A DNA stretch of 64,000 nt, from contig NZ_JADLJS010000021.1 in assembly GCF_015680405.1 (NCBI RefSeq), positions 25,410 through 89,409 of the forward strand, given 5' to 3'. Below are positions 17,636-26,241 of this stretch, piece by piece. How positions within the stretch are numbered: the stretch's first letter is position 1; every line of letters starts with the position of its first letter. The notes under the pieces are model-generated. The model ran no database searches. It was given only the letters and a program-made list of their open reading frames with translations, and was not told the origin of the DNA. The position numbers and the translations under genes are program-made. Source of the DNA: Pseudomonas pudica (GTDB taxonomy: Bacteria > Pseudomonadota > Gammaproteobacteria > Pseudomonadales > Pseudomonadaceae).

Positions 17636-18994
17636 TTACACGCTCAGCATCAGGAATTCGCGCTCCCACGAGCTGATAACGCGCTTGTAGTTCTCATGCT
17701 CGGCGCGCTTGACCGCCACGTAACCCTGGACGAACTGCTTGCCCAGGTACTGCTGCACGGTCTCGCAGTCTTCCATGTGCTGCAGGGCGTCTTCGATGGT
17801 GATCGGCAGGCGCAGGTTGCGCCGCTCGTAGGCGCGGCCCTGCACCGGTGCGCTGGGCTCGATGCGCTCGACCATGCCCAGGTAGCCGCACAGCAGGCTG
17901 GCGGCGATGGCCAGGTACGGGTTGGCATCGGCGCCCGGCAGGCGGTTTTCCACGCGCATCGCTTCGGGGCTGGAGGTAGGCACGCGCAGGCCGGCGGTGC
18001 GGTTTTCTTCACCCCACTCGACGTTCACTGGTGCCGAGGTGTCCGGCAGGAAGCGGCGGAACGAGTTGACGTTGGGCGCGAACATCGGCAGCAGCTTGGG
18101 GATGTACTTCTGCAAACCACCGATGTGGTGCAGGAACAGCTGGCTCATGCTGCCGTCTTCATTGGCGAAGATCGGCTTGCCGGTGGCGATGTCGACCACG
18201 CTCTGGTGCAGGTGCATGGCACTGCCGGGCTCGTCGGTGATCGGTTTGGCCATGAAGGTGGCGGCCACGTTGTGCTTGAGCGCAGCTTCACGCATGGTGC
18301 GCTTGAACACGGTGATCTGGTCGGCCAGGTCCAAGGCGTCGCCGTGACGGAAGTTGATCTCCATCTGCGCCGGGCCGTCTTCATGGATCAGCGTGTCCAG
18401 GTCCAGGCCCTGGATCTCGCACCAGTCGTAGACGTCTTCGAACAGCGGGTCGAACTCGTTGGCGGCATCGATCGAGAACGACTGGCGACCGCTTTCGGCA
18501 CGGCCGGAACGCCCAAGCGGCACTTGCAGTGGCAGGTCCGGGTCTTCGCAGCGCTGGGTCAGGTAGAACTCCATCTCCGGTGCCACGATCGGTTGCCAGC
18601 CTTTGTCGGCATACAGCTTGAGCACTTTCTTCAGCACGTTGCGCGGCGACAGCTCGATGGGGTTGCCTTGCTTGTCGAAGGTGTCGTGGATCACGATCGC
18701 GGTCGGCTCGATCGCCCACGGGATCTGGTACACGGCGCTCGGGTCTGGGCGGCAGACCATGTCGATGTCGGCGGCATCGAGCAGGTTGTAGTAGATGTCA
18801 TCGTCGACATAGTCGCCGGTGACTGTCTGCAGCAGCACGCTCTCGGGCAGGCGCATGCCACGCTCGTGGAGAAACTTGGCGGTGGGGGCGATCTTGCCGC
18901 GGGCGATACCGGTCAGGTCGCTGATCACGCATTCGACTTCGGTGATCCGGTGTTCTTTCAGCCAGGTGGACAGCTGATCGAAGGGGGCGTTCAT
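17636..18994 (-). CDS. Glutamine synthetase-like gamma-glutamylpolyamine synthetase
   Basis: 452 residues, catalytic-domain GS type. Visible motifs are the N-terminal ITEVECVISDLTGIARGK, MEFYLTQRCEDPDLP, the metal/ammonia-site region GPAQMEINFRHGD, FMAKPITDEPGSAMHLHQS and NRTAGLRVP, plus GADANPYLAIAA. Close relatives (PuuA/SpuI) ligate glutamate to putrescine or other polyamines using ATP, the first step of the gamma-glutamyl route. The ATG at 18994 opens with NAPFDQLSTWLKEHR, normal for the group. Together with the binding protein and oxidase it makes a short polyamine-use set. Regulation is probably by the divergent AraC gene. True glutamine synthetases differ in length and adenylylation site. 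Confidence 0.88.
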   Translation of the reverse strand: MNAPFDQLSTWLKEHRITEVECVISDLTGIARGKIAPTAKFLHERGMRLPESVLLQTVTGDYVDDDIYYNLLDAADIDMVCRPDPSAVYQIPWAIEPTAIVIHDTFDKQGNPIELSPRNVLKKVLKLYADKGWQPIVAPEMEFYLTQRCEDPDLPLQVPLGRSGRAESGRQSFSIDAANEFDPLFEDVYDWCEIQGLDLDTLIHEDGPAQMEINFRHGDALDLADQITVFKRTMREAALKHNVAATFMAKPITDEPGSAMHLHQSVVDIATGKPIFANEDGSMSQLFLHHIGGLQKYIPKLLPMFAPNVNSFRRFLPDTSAPVNVEWGEENRTAGLRVPTSSPEAMRVENRLPGADANPYLAIAASLLCGYLGMVERIEPSAPVQGRAYERRNLRLPITIEDALQHMEDCETVQQYLGKQFVQGYVAVKRAEHENYKRVISSWEREFLMLSV

Positions 18995-19042
18995 ACAGAC
19001 CTCTTGGTTGGGTTTTAGTGTGGAAGCAAGCGTGCCAAGCGT

Positions 19043-19059
19043 AAACCGGTGAACGGTTT
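19043..19059. promoter_or_regulatory. Palindrome AAACCG-N5-CGGTTT in the glnA-like/araC divergent region
   Basis: A perfect 6-bp inverted repeat with 5-base spacer lies between the divergent polyamine ligase and AraC genes. It is a candidate operator for the polyamine genes; no factor is assigned. Confidence 0.35.
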
Positions 19060-19178
19060 CGAAAGCGTCCCGCTTCCCAGGTGACGCGCTGGAGACTATC
19101 TTGGTCGCAGCCCGCATGGCTGATCTATCCACTTTCTCCGGCAATGAATGCACCAAAAGAGTGCAACTAGGACCGAGC

Positions 19179-20078
19179 GTGACAACCGCCAATGCCCTGC
19201 AAGTCCAGGCTTTCCACACCACCGACGTGACCGAACAAGTACGTGCCACCCCTGGCTGGCAGCAGCAGTACCGGCAGATGTCGCCTGGGCATTTCAGCGG
19301 TGAACTGCGTTGCCTGGGGCTTGACGGGGTGGAGGTGTACGAGGAGCGGCTGAACACCCGGGTGGAGCAGTTTTTCCGCGCACCCAGCGGTTCGCTGGCG
19401 TTCTGCTTCGACCGCAGCGAAAACAGCCTGTATCTGCTGAACGAGCAGAGCCGCAACATCTGGATCACCCCGGAGAACTACCAGGAAGTGGCGGTCGTGT
19501 TCGACCAGGCTTTCCTGGCCCGTCATGGGCTTGACCCGCAGCGCCTGGAAGGGTTGTTCATGGTGCCGCTGGGCAGTGGGCAGAATGCGTTGTTCGGCAG
19601 TTGGCTGAGCGCGACACTGACCCGCCTGGGCGAGGCGGATTGCCCGCTGCAGGGGCAGGCCCTGGCGGAGCAGCTGCTGGAGGACTGCCTGTTCATCCTC
19701 GACAACGCCTGCCAGCGCCTGCAGGGCGTGGCGTTGGGCCGGCGTGACGAGGAACGGGCGATCATGCGCCGGGTGAGCGAGTGGGCGGCCGACTGCCCGG
19801 AGGAGACGCTTAACCTGGTGGAGCTGGCGGATGTTGCCGGGGTTTCCCTGCGTCAGTTGCAACAAGCCTTCAAGGCGTTTACCGGGATGCCACCGGCGCA
19901 CTGGTTGCGCCTGCGCCGGCTGAACGGTGCACGGCGTGATCTGCTGCGCGGCGGTGAAGTGACCGTGGCCGAGGTGGCGATGCGTTGGTCGTTCTGGCAT
20001 TTGGGAAGGTTTTCAGAGAGTTACCGGCAGTTGTTCAAGGAGTTTCCCAGTGAGACCTTGAAGCGGGGCAGGGGCTGA
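19179..20078 (+). CDS. AraC-family transcriptional regulator
   Basis: About 299 residues. The C-terminal AraC double helix-turn-helix is clear (LNLVELADVAGVSLRQLQQAFKAFTGMPPAHWLRLRRL, then VAEVAMRWSFWHLGRFSESYRQLFKEFPSETL). The N-terminal ~200 residues form the sensing region of the EutR-like group. The GTG at 19179 is preferred, with AGGA 6 bases upstream; earlier in-frame starts at 19101 and 19116 would add unconserved residues. It is divergent from the polyamine ligase gene with a palindrome between them, so it probably controls the polyamine set in response to an amine or its product (inferred). Confidence 0.85.
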   Translation: MTTANALQVQAFHTTDVTEQVRATPGWQQQYRQMSPGHFSGELRCLGLDGVEVYEERLNTRVEQFFRAPSGSLAFCFDRSENSLYLLNEQSRNIWITPENYQEVAVVFDQAFLARHGLDPQRLEGLFMVPLGSGQNALFGSWLSATLTRLGEADCPLQGQALAEQLLEDCLFILDNACQRLQGVALGRRDEERAIMRRVSEWAADCPEETLNLVELADVAGVSLRQLQQAFKAFTGMPPAHWLRLRRLNGARRDLLRGGEVTVAEVAMRWSFWHLGRFSESYRQLFKEFPSETLKRGRG

Positions 20079-20144
20079 GTCTGGTGGTGTAGCTGGATGG
20101 TGTAACTGCTCCTACAGGATCGCCTCAATGCAGGCATCGTGAGG

Positions 20145-20180
20145 TCCCTGTGGGAGCGGGTTCACCCGCGAAGAGGCCGG
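20145..20180 (+). repeat. Single REP unit
   Basis: One REP unit (CCCTGTGGGAGCGGGTTCAC...CGCGAAGAGGCCGG) lies between the AraC and helicase-like genes. A weaker partial inverted half (CTGCTCCTACAGG) is at 20106-20118. Confidence 0.8.
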
Positions 20181-20253
20181 CCCAGGCATACACAGCCCAG
20201 CATTCCACCGCAAAAATTGCTATCGTGCCGCCCTGATTCCACCCGAGGTGCCG

Positions 20254-22164
20254 ATGTTCTACCTGCCTTTGCCCAGCGACCAGGCCGACCGCCTCGCCAG
20301 CGAGCCCACCACCGATTTCTTCACCACAGCCAGCGTCCTCGACGCTGCCGCAGTGCTGTTCGTGCAGAACCTGCCGCGCCAGTCCGCCACCGCCTCCGCG
20401 GATGCGCAGGAGCGTCGCTTTGCCGAAATGGTGCGTATTGCCAACGAGGTCGAAGGCGCCGCGCCGGGGCGCTTCCAGGGCCAGGTAGCGCAGCACTTCG
20501 ATCGCGAAGCCTTCGCCATGGGCCTGGGCATGCTGGGCGAAAACGGTATCGCACTGCTGTCGACCGAGGTGCAGTATCAGGCCGACGAGCTGCTGGACGC
20601 CGAGGGCCACTGGAACTTCCAGTTCGCCGACAGCTACCGCCAGCGGGCAACTCCGCTGCACCCGGTGTACCTGCCGTCACTGGCCAGCGACCTAATGCTC
20701 AGCGACCAACAGAACCGCCTGCTGCGCGAATTCCTCAGTGGTATCGATGAGTCGGTGGCGGTACAGGGCTTTGCCGGCACCGGCAAGACCTTCCTGATTC
20801 ACCAGTTCGCCAGGCTGCTCGAGCCGCAGCGTACGCTGTTGCTGGCCTTGACCGAAGGCCAGCTGCGCGCGCTGCAGGCGCGGGTCAAGGACGCCGCTGC
20901 CTACACCGCGCTGACCTTTGGCCAGTTGGCCGACGAGTTGCTCAACCGCGACCTCACCAACAATGGCTGGCGCCTGCGCGACCCGTATCGCACCAAGCTT
21001 TCGTGGCGCCCGCAGGATGCGCAGGTGGTACGTTGGCTGGCCATCCCCGACATCGGCCCGCTCGCCGCGCGCGATGTGGTTGCCTTGTGCATCCGTGCGG
21101 TACGCACGTTCTGCCACAGTGCCGACACCCAGCTGCAGTTGCACCACCTGCCCTGGGCCGGGCCGGGGACCACGCCACTGGACCAGGAAGTGTTGCTGGA
21201 AAAGGCACGGCTGTACTGGCAGGAGCTGATTCGCCCGTCGGCACGAGAAATCCAGTTGCCGGTGCGCGACTACCACCGGGTCAAACTGCTGTCGCTGACC
21301 GGTCATGTGATCGACAGCCGCTACACCCATGTCATCGTCGACGAGGCCCACGAGCTGTCGGCACCGATGCTTGCCGTGCTCGACCGCAGCCCGCAGTCGA
21401 TCATTGCCCTGGGTGACGAACTGCAGAATCTCAACGGCCTCAGCGCGCATCATGGCGGCTTCATCCGCCAGCGATACATCGACCACTCACTGCGGGCCGG
21501 CCCGGCGATGGACAACGTGCTCAACCCGCTGATCCAGGCCCACCCGGCGGCGATCCAGGCAGCCTTCAGCGGCAGCGCCGAGCATTACACCCGGGTCAGC
21601 TTCTTCGATGCGGTAACGGTGCCGGAACAGCCCACGGCGTTGATCGTCGACGATGAGTGGGGCCTGTTTGGCTGGTTCCAGCGCCTGACCCACCAGGGCG
21701 TGCCGTTCGTGCTGCTGAAAAGCGCGCGCAAGGACTTCGAGCTGTTCGTCGAAGACTGCATCGAGTTGTACCGCCATGGCACCCGGCCGCGTCACCCGAT
21801 GCTGTTCCGCTATGCCAGCTGGCAGGCGCTGGAGCAGGACAAGGGTGATGACAAGGCGTTCGTCGCCGTGGCCAACATGCTGCGCAAGGGCTACACGCCA
21901 GAGCACTTTGCCAGGGCCAAGAGCCGTTACCGCTGGGACAAGGCACCCAAGCTGTTCCTGGGGCGGGTGCGGGATGTGAAGAACATGGAGTTCGCCCGGG
22001 TGATGGTGTCGCCGGAGCTGATGGTGGTGCCGCAGGTGGCGGGGAACCGCAATGAGCGGGCGCGGATGCTGGCGGGGTTGTATACCGCCTGTTCGCGGGC
22101 GCGGCATGAACTGATCGTGCCGGGTGGGATGCTGGACTGGGTCAAGGACCAGGTTCGCGATTGA
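20254..22164 (+). CDS. Superfamily 1 helicase-like ATPase (UvrD/Rep-like core), function unknown
   Basis: About 636 residues. Residues 1-145 form a unique N-terminal region with no recognised domain. The ATPase core follows: a Q-motif-like SDQQNRLLREFLSG, Walker A GFAGTGKTF, Walker B/DEAH-like THVIVDEAHELS, motif III IIALGDELQNLNG and the C-terminal motif VI LYTACSRARHELIV. This is the order of superfamily 1A DNA helicases, although the protein is short and the region between the motifs lacks obvious 2B-type insertions. It stands alone between REP elements, with no nuclease or methyltransferase partner. A role in DNA repair or defence is possible but unproven. The start at 20254 follows GAGGTG. 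Confidence 0.75.
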   Translation: MFYLPLPSDQADRLASEPTTDFFTTASVLDAAAVLFVQNLPRQSATASADAQERRFAEMVRIANEVEGAAPGRFQGQVAQHFDREAFAMGLGMLGENGIALLSTEVQYQADELLDAEGHWNFQFADSYRQRATPLHPVYLPSLASDLMLSDQQNRLLREFLSGIDESVAVQGFAGTGKTFLIHQFARLLEPQRTLLLALTEGQLRALQARVKDAAAYTALTFGQLADELLNRDLTNNGWRLRDPYRTKLSWRPQDAQVVRWLAIPDIGPLAARDVVALCIRAVRTFCHSADTQLQLHHLPWAGPGTTPLDQEVLLEKARLYWQELIRPSAREIQLPVRDYHRVKLLSLTGHVIDSRYTHVIVDEAHELSAPMLAVLDRSPQSIIALGDELQNLNGLSAHHGGFIRQRYIDHSLRAGPAMDNVLNPLIQAHPAAIQAAFSGSAEHYTRVSFFDAVTVPEQPTALIVDDEWGLFGWFQRLTHQGVPFVLLKSARKDFELFVEDCIELYRHGTRPRHPMLFRYASWQALEQDKGDDKAFVAVANMLRKGYTPEHFARAKSRYRWDKAPKLFLGRVRDVKNMEFARVMVSPELMVVPQVAGNRNERARMLAGLYTACSRARHELIVPGGMLDWVKDQVRD

Positions 22165-22172
22165 GGCCCCTC

Positions 22173-22288
22173 GGGCTGCTTTTTCAGCCCTTCAAAGTCC
22201 TTGTGGGAGCGGGTTTACCCGCGAACACCGGCGCAGCCGGTGCCAGGCACCGTGTCGCCTGATTCGCGGGTAAACCCGCTCCCACAGG
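22173..22288. repeat. Stem-loop plus inverted REP pair between convergent genes
   Basis: GGGCTG-N6-CAGCCC (22173-22190, loop CTTTTT) follows the helicase stop. Then a forward REP unit (22201-22225), an inner palindrome (ACCGGCGCAGCCGGT) and an inverted REP unit (22263-22288) form one long fold-back. It lies between the convergent helicase-like and aldehyde dehydrogenase genes and could end transcription both ways. Confidence 0.8.
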
Positions 22289-22315
22289 GCCGCAATGCGG
22301 CCCCTGAGCATCGGA

Positions 22316-23701
22316 TCAGTTACGGTCCAGCCACACAGTCTGGGCATTGGTGAACTCACGCACGCCAAAGTGCGACAGTTCACGCCCGAAGCCGCTTTTC
22401 TTCACCCCGCCAAACGCCACGCGAGGGTCGGAAGCGCAATAGCCGTTGATGAACACGCCGCCGGTATCCAGCGCCGCGGTCATGCGCTCGGCCAGCGCGT
22501 AGTCGGCGGTATAGATGGTCGAGGCCAGGCCGAACTCGCTGTCGTTGGCCAGCTCCACCGCATGCTCCGCATCACGTGCGCTGATGATCGCCGCCACCGG
22601 CCCGAACAGCTCCTGCTTGAACGCAGTCATCTGCGGGGTGACGTTGGCGAACACGGTCGGCGCGTAGAAGTTGGCAACGCCATCGACCTTGTGGCCGCCC
22701 AGCAGCAGGGTGGCGCCTTCGGCGATGGTCGCCTGGACCTGGCCATCCAGCTCGTCGCGCAGGTCGTAACGGGCCATCGGGCCGATGTAGGTATCTTCTT
22801 CCAGCGGGTTGCCGACCTTCAGCTCGCGGGTGGCCTCGACGAACTTGCGGGTGAATTCGTCAACGATGCTTTCCTCGACGATCAGGCGCTTGGCCGCAGC
22901 GCAGACCTGGCCGGTGTTCTGGTATCGGCCGATCACGGCTGCTTTCACGGCGGCATCCAGGTCGGCGTCGGCCAGCACGATGAACGGGTCGGAACCGCCC
23001 AGCTCCAGCACGCACTTCTTCAGCGCCGCGCCGGCTTGCGCACCAATCGCCATGCCGGCACGCACGCTGCCAGTCAGGGTCACCGCGGCGATGCGCGGGT
23101 CGTTGATGGCTCGGGTGACGCCGTCCGGGGTCACGTTCAGCACTTCGAACACGCCTTCCGGCAGGCCGGCATCCTTGAACAGCTCGCCCAGCAGGTAGGC
23201 ACTGCCCATCACGTTCGGCGCATGCTTGAGTACATAGGTGTTGCCGGCCAGGATCGCCGGCACTGCGCCGCGCAATACCTGCCAGACCGGGAAGTTCCAC
23301 GGCATCACGGCCAGGATAGGGCCCAGCGGGCGGTATTCGATGCGGGCTTTGTCGACCTGGGTCGGCTCGGCGGCGAGCATGGCCGGGCCATGTTCGGCGT
23401 ACCAGCGGCACAGGCCGACGCACTTGCCGACTTCACCACGGGCCTGGGCGACAGGCTTGCCGATTTCGCGGCTGATCATTTGCGCGAAGGCTTCGGCCTT
23501 GGTTTCGAGGGTGCTGGCCAGGGCAAGCAGGTACTCGCTGCGCTGACCCAGCGACACCTGGCGCCACTGGCGGTAGCCAACCTTGGCGCGTTGCAGCGCC
23601 GCTTCCAGTGCGGCGTCGGTGTCGAACGGGTAGGCGCCGATCTGCTCGCCGCTGTACGGGTCGAGGGAGATGGCGTGGGTCAGGCTGCTGATCGCGCTCA
23701 T
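22316..23701 (-). CDS. sad: NAD(P)-dependent succinate-semialdehyde dehydrogenase (Sad/YneI type)
   Basis: 461 residues, the length of YneI-type aldehyde dehydrogenases. Motifs: PLGPILAVMPWNFPVWQVLR, the cofactor region TLTGSVRAG, the general-base glutamate in CVLELGGSDPF and the nucleophilic cysteine in YQNTGQVCAAAKR. It oxidises succinate semialdehyde to succinate, feeding GABA- and putrescine-derived carbon into the TCA cycle. It is divergent from a LysR gene of the YneJ/PtrR type, the same pairing known for yneI-yneJ of E. coli. The polyamine genes nearby make a link to putrescine breakdown likely. Confidence 0.9.
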   Translation of the reverse strand: MSAISSLTHAISLDPYSGEQIGAYPFDTDAALEAALQRAKVGYRQWRQVSLGQRSEYLLALASTLETKAEAFAQMISREIGKPVAQARGEVGKCVGLCRWYAEHGPAMLAAEPTQVDKARIEYRPLGPILAVMPWNFPVWQVLRGAVPAILAGNTYVLKHAPNVMGSAYLLGELFKDAGLPEGVFEVLNVTPDGVTRAINDPRIAAVTLTGSVRAGMAIGAQAGAALKKCVLELGGSDPFIVLADADLDAAVKAAVIGRYQNTGQVCAAAKRLIVEESIVDEFTRKFVEATRELKVGNPLEEDTYIGPMARYDLRDELDGQVQATIAEGATLLLGGHKVDGVANFYAPTVFANVTPQMTAFKQELFGPVAAIISARDAEHAVELANDSEFGLASTIYTADYALAERMTAALDTGGVFINGYCASDPRVAFGGVKKSGFGRELSHFGVREFTNAQTVWLDRN

Positions 23702-23808
23702 GGCGGGACACTCTCGTTGTTGTGGAACCGTGACGCCAGACTAGTGGGCTATGGCTTTAATGAAAACTGAATAATAATGAGCGAAACATTCACGTTTGGA
23801 GAAAGGCT

Positions 23809-24675
23809 GTGGACCTGGTGCAACTGGAGATCTTCAAGGCTGTGGCAGAACAGGGCAGCATCAGTGCCGCCGCGCAGCATATCCATCGGGTGCCGTCGAA
23901 CCTGACCACGCGTATCAAGCAACTGGAGGAGGACCTGGGCGTGGAGCTGTTCATCCGCGAAAAGAGCCGCCTGCGCCTGTCCCCCGCGGGCTGGAACTTC
24001 CTCGAGTACACCCGGCGCATCCTCGACCTGGTGCACGAGGCGCGGTTGACCGTGGCCGGTGAAGACCCGCAGGGCACCTTCGCACTGGGGTCGCTGGAAA
24101 GCACAGCGGCGGTGCGCATCCCGGCCTTGCTGGCGGCCTATAACCAGCGCTACCCCAAGGTCGACCTGGACCTGTCCACCGGGCCCTCCGGGACCATGCT
24201 CGAAGGTGTGCTGTCCGGGCGCCTGGTGGCGGCGTTCGTCGACGGGCCGGTGCTGCACCCGACGCTGGAGGGCATGCCAGTGTTCGAGGAAGAAATGATG
24301 GTCATCGCGCCACTCAACCATGCCCCGGTAACCCGCGCCCAGGACGTCAACGGCGAAAGCATCTACGCCTTCCGCGCCAACTGCTCGTACCGCCACCACT
24401 TCGAGAACTGGTTCGTGCAGGACCAGGCGGTGCCGGGCAAGATCCACGAAATGGAGTCGTACCACGGGATGCTGGCCTGCGTCAGCGCCGGTGCCGGCCT
24501 GGCCATGATGCCGCGCAGCATGCTCGACAACATGCCAGGTTGCAGTACCGTCAGTGCCTGGCCGATGTCGGAGGACTTCCGCTACCTGAAAACCTGGCTG
24601 GTGTGGCGCCGGGGCACGGTATCGCGCAGTTTGAGCATGTTCGTGAAATTGCTCGAGGAAGGGCGCGCAACCTGA
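23809..24675 (+). CDS. ptrR: LysR-family regulator, PtrR/YneJ-like
   Basis: 288 residues from a GTG at 23809 preceded by GAGAAAGG. The N-terminus (DLVQLEIFKAVAEQGSISAA, then VHRVPSNLTTRIKQLE in near-identical form) is characteristic of YneJ/PtrR, the regulator divergent from sad in enterobacteria. The C-terminal effector domain follows from about residue 90. The intergenic region of 107 bases to sad is AT-rich and holds TGAAT-N15-ATTCA (23768-23792), a weak operator candidate. It probably represses or activates sad according to succinate-semialdehyde or related metabolites. The symbol is assigned by resemblance and context. Confidence 0.78.
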   Translation: MDLVQLEIFKAVAEQGSISAAAQHIHRVPSNLTTRIKQLEEDLGVELFIREKSRLRLSPAGWNFLEYTRRILDLVHEARLTVAGEDPQGTFALGSLESTAAVRIPALLAAYNQRYPKVDLDLSTGPSGTMLEGVLSGRLVAAFVDGPVLHPTLEGMPVFEEEMMVIAPLNHAPVTRAQDVNGESIYAFRANCSYRHHFENWFVQDQAVPGKIHEMESYHGMLACVSAGAGLAMMPRSMLDNMPGCSTVSAWPMSEDFRYLKTWLVWRRGTVSRSLSMFVKLLEEGRAT

Positions 24676-24800
24676 TTTTGCAGCACGATATTCACACCAA
24701 TGACGCGAATTTCATCCAGACGACCATGCATCTGCACGAACGCCGTTACGTCCGAAGGATCAGATAATAGGTAAGCCATCCTCGAAAGGAGGGTCGTACC

Positions 24801-25244
24801 ATGCGTAACCATCACTATGCCCTCGGCGCGGCACTGCTGGTCGCCTTGGCACTGCCATGGACCTTGGCGGCCGCCGCCGACCTCAATGCCCCCATCGACA
24901 TGCAGGCCGTGCAATTGCAACAGCAGGAGCAGAACGGCGTCCGCTACCTGCAAGGCGGCATCGGCCAGGATGAAGCCAACGCCCTGCGCAAGACCCCGGG
25001 CTACGACCTGCACGTGGAACTTTCCACCGGCCCGGAAGGCAAGTTCCAGAGCGGTGCCACCGTCGACATCCAGAATGCACAGGGCCAGCCCGTGCTCAGC
25101 GTTACGGATGCCGGGCCGCTGCTGTATGTGCAGTTGCCTCCCGGCAAATACAAAGTGACGGGCAACGCCCAGGGTGAGACGGTGCAGCAATTGGTGACCG
25201 TGAATGGCAAGACCCCCGCGACCGTGAACCTGAACTGGCGTTGA
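24801..25244 (+). CDS. Small exported protein of unknown function
   Basis: 147 residues. A signal peptide (HHYALGAALLVALALPWTLA, cleaved after AAAA) is followed by a small beta-rich domain (LHVELSTGPEGKFQSGATVDI, LLYVQLPPGKYKVTGNA, KTPATVNLNW) that resembles carboxypeptidase-regulatory or transthyretin-like folds. No catalytic motif is visible. A strong ribosome-binding site (AAAGGAGGG) precedes the ATG. It is followed after 54 bases by a PhyH-type dioxygenase gene. The protein probably sits in the periplasm; its role is unknown. Confidence 0.75.
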   Translation: MRNHHYALGAALLVALALPWTLAAAADLNAPIDMQAVQLQQQEQNGVRYLQGGIGQDEANALRKTPGYDLHVELSTGPEGKFQSGATVDIQNAQGQPVLSVTDAGPLLYVQLPPGKYKVTGNAQGETVQQLVTVNGKTPATVNLNWR

Positions 25245-25252
25245 TGGAAAAA

Positions 25253-25282
25253 CGGGCAGGAGTACGGATGTGCTCCTGCCCG
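25253..25282 (-). terminator. Perfect 10-bp stem-loop, T-tract only on the minus strand
   Basis: CGGGCAGGAG and CTCCTGCCCG flank a 10-base loop. On the minus strand the stem is followed by GTTTTT, the form of an intrinsic terminator; on the plus strand it runs into AAAGGAG, the ribosome-binding site of the next gene. It may stop antisense transcription or tune translation of the PhyH-type gene. Confidence 0.5.
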
Positions 25283-25298
25283 AAAGGAGCGCATCCCC

Positions 25299-26045
25299 AT
25301 GAGCCTGAATCTTCAGCTGGAGATGTTGGACGAGCGGGGCTATGTGTTGCTCCCCGATGTGCTCGAGCCCTTGCGTATCGCCTTGCTGCGCTGCGCTATC
25401 GATGACCTGCAGCCCATCCATTGGGATTACCAGGGGCTGCTGGAACACTACAAATGCGTTTTCAACCGCAACCCTTTGTGGCTGCCCTTTCTCGACCTGC
25501 CCCCGCTGATTGCCCTGGCCGAAGCGGCACTGGGCGCCGACTGCCACGTGATCGGCCAGACCGCCTGGCGCAGCCACCCGGGCTACCCCGGCATGGCCCT
25601 GCACCTGGACCATCTGCCCATGCAGTTGCCCGCCTGGCTGAGCGAGCGCGGCGACTTCATCCAGCCCCCACAGATTCTGACTGCGCAGTTGTACCTCAGC
25701 GATATCGACCATCACATCGGGCCGACCTGGATTGTGCCCGGCAGCCACCGCGCGGCTCGGCCTCCGCAGGCTGGCGAGCAACACTGGCAGGGCCGTGAGG
25801 CCCAGCCGGTGCTGTGCAAGGCAGGGGACGCGCTGGTGTTTCGCAGTGATGTCTGGCACAGCGGCGGGGCCAACTGCACCCAGTCACGCGAGCGCGACAT
25901 GCTGCAAGTGCACTATGGCCGGCGCATGGTCGCGCAGAAGTTTTCGCCGTACCTGAACTGGCGCTTCAACCCGCAGGTGCTGGAGGAGGCCACACCCAGG
26001 CAAAGGCGCCTGCTGGGTGAACACGAAGAGGCGGAATACGACTGA
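25299..26045 (+). CDS. Phytanoyl-CoA dioxygenase (PhyH)-family Fe(II)/2-oxoglutarate oxygenase
   Basis: 248 residues. The double-stranded beta-helix of PhyH proteins is visible: LHLDH (the H-x-D iron motif), PPQILTAQLYLSDIDHHIGPTWIVPGSH and the distal iron histidine in DVWHSGG, followed by an arginine (SRERDMLQVHY) that would hold 2-oxoglutarate. Bacterial members hydroxylate small molecules of many kinds, so the substrate cannot be named. AAAGGAG precedes the start. The plus-strand stem-loop just before it and the exported protein gene upstream could form a two-gene unit. Confidence 0.82.
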   Translation: MSLNLQLEMLDERGYVLLPDVLEPLRIALLRCAIDDLQPIHWDYQGLLEHYKCVFNRNPLWLPFLDLPPLIALAEAALGADCHVIGQTAWRSHPGYPGMALHLDHLPMQLPAWLSERGDFIQPPQILTAQLYLSDIDHHIGPTWIVPGSHRAARPPQAGEQHWQGREAQPVLCKAGDALVFRSDVWHSGGANCTQSRERDMLQVHYGRRMVAQKFSPYLNWRFNPQVLEEATPRQRRLLGEHEEAEYD

Positions 26046-26241
26046 CCACTGCTGTTCGGCATGGCAGATGCTGGCGCAGGGTATTAGCCAATGGTGGCAA
26101 TTACTTTCAACTTTCTGTTTATCTGGTCGATAATCAGAAAAGTATTACTTCGTGTGACCGGTCTGGATGCATCCGGTCAGCGCATAAGCTCGAGGGGCCC
26201 AAGCCCCCACTTGCCGTATAGACCATCAGGAGAAGTCATTG

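Noticed and set aside
17636..18994. The housekeeping glutamine synthetase glnA
   Set aside because: Its neighbours are polyamine genes and its N-terminus and length match the gamma-glutamylpolyamine ligase branch; no ntrBC genes are nearby.
22295..23770. A 491-codon plus-strand frame over the aldehyde dehydrogenase gene
   Set aside because: The minus strand encodes a complete aldehyde dehydrogenase with catalytic Cys and Glu; the plus frame shows no motif.
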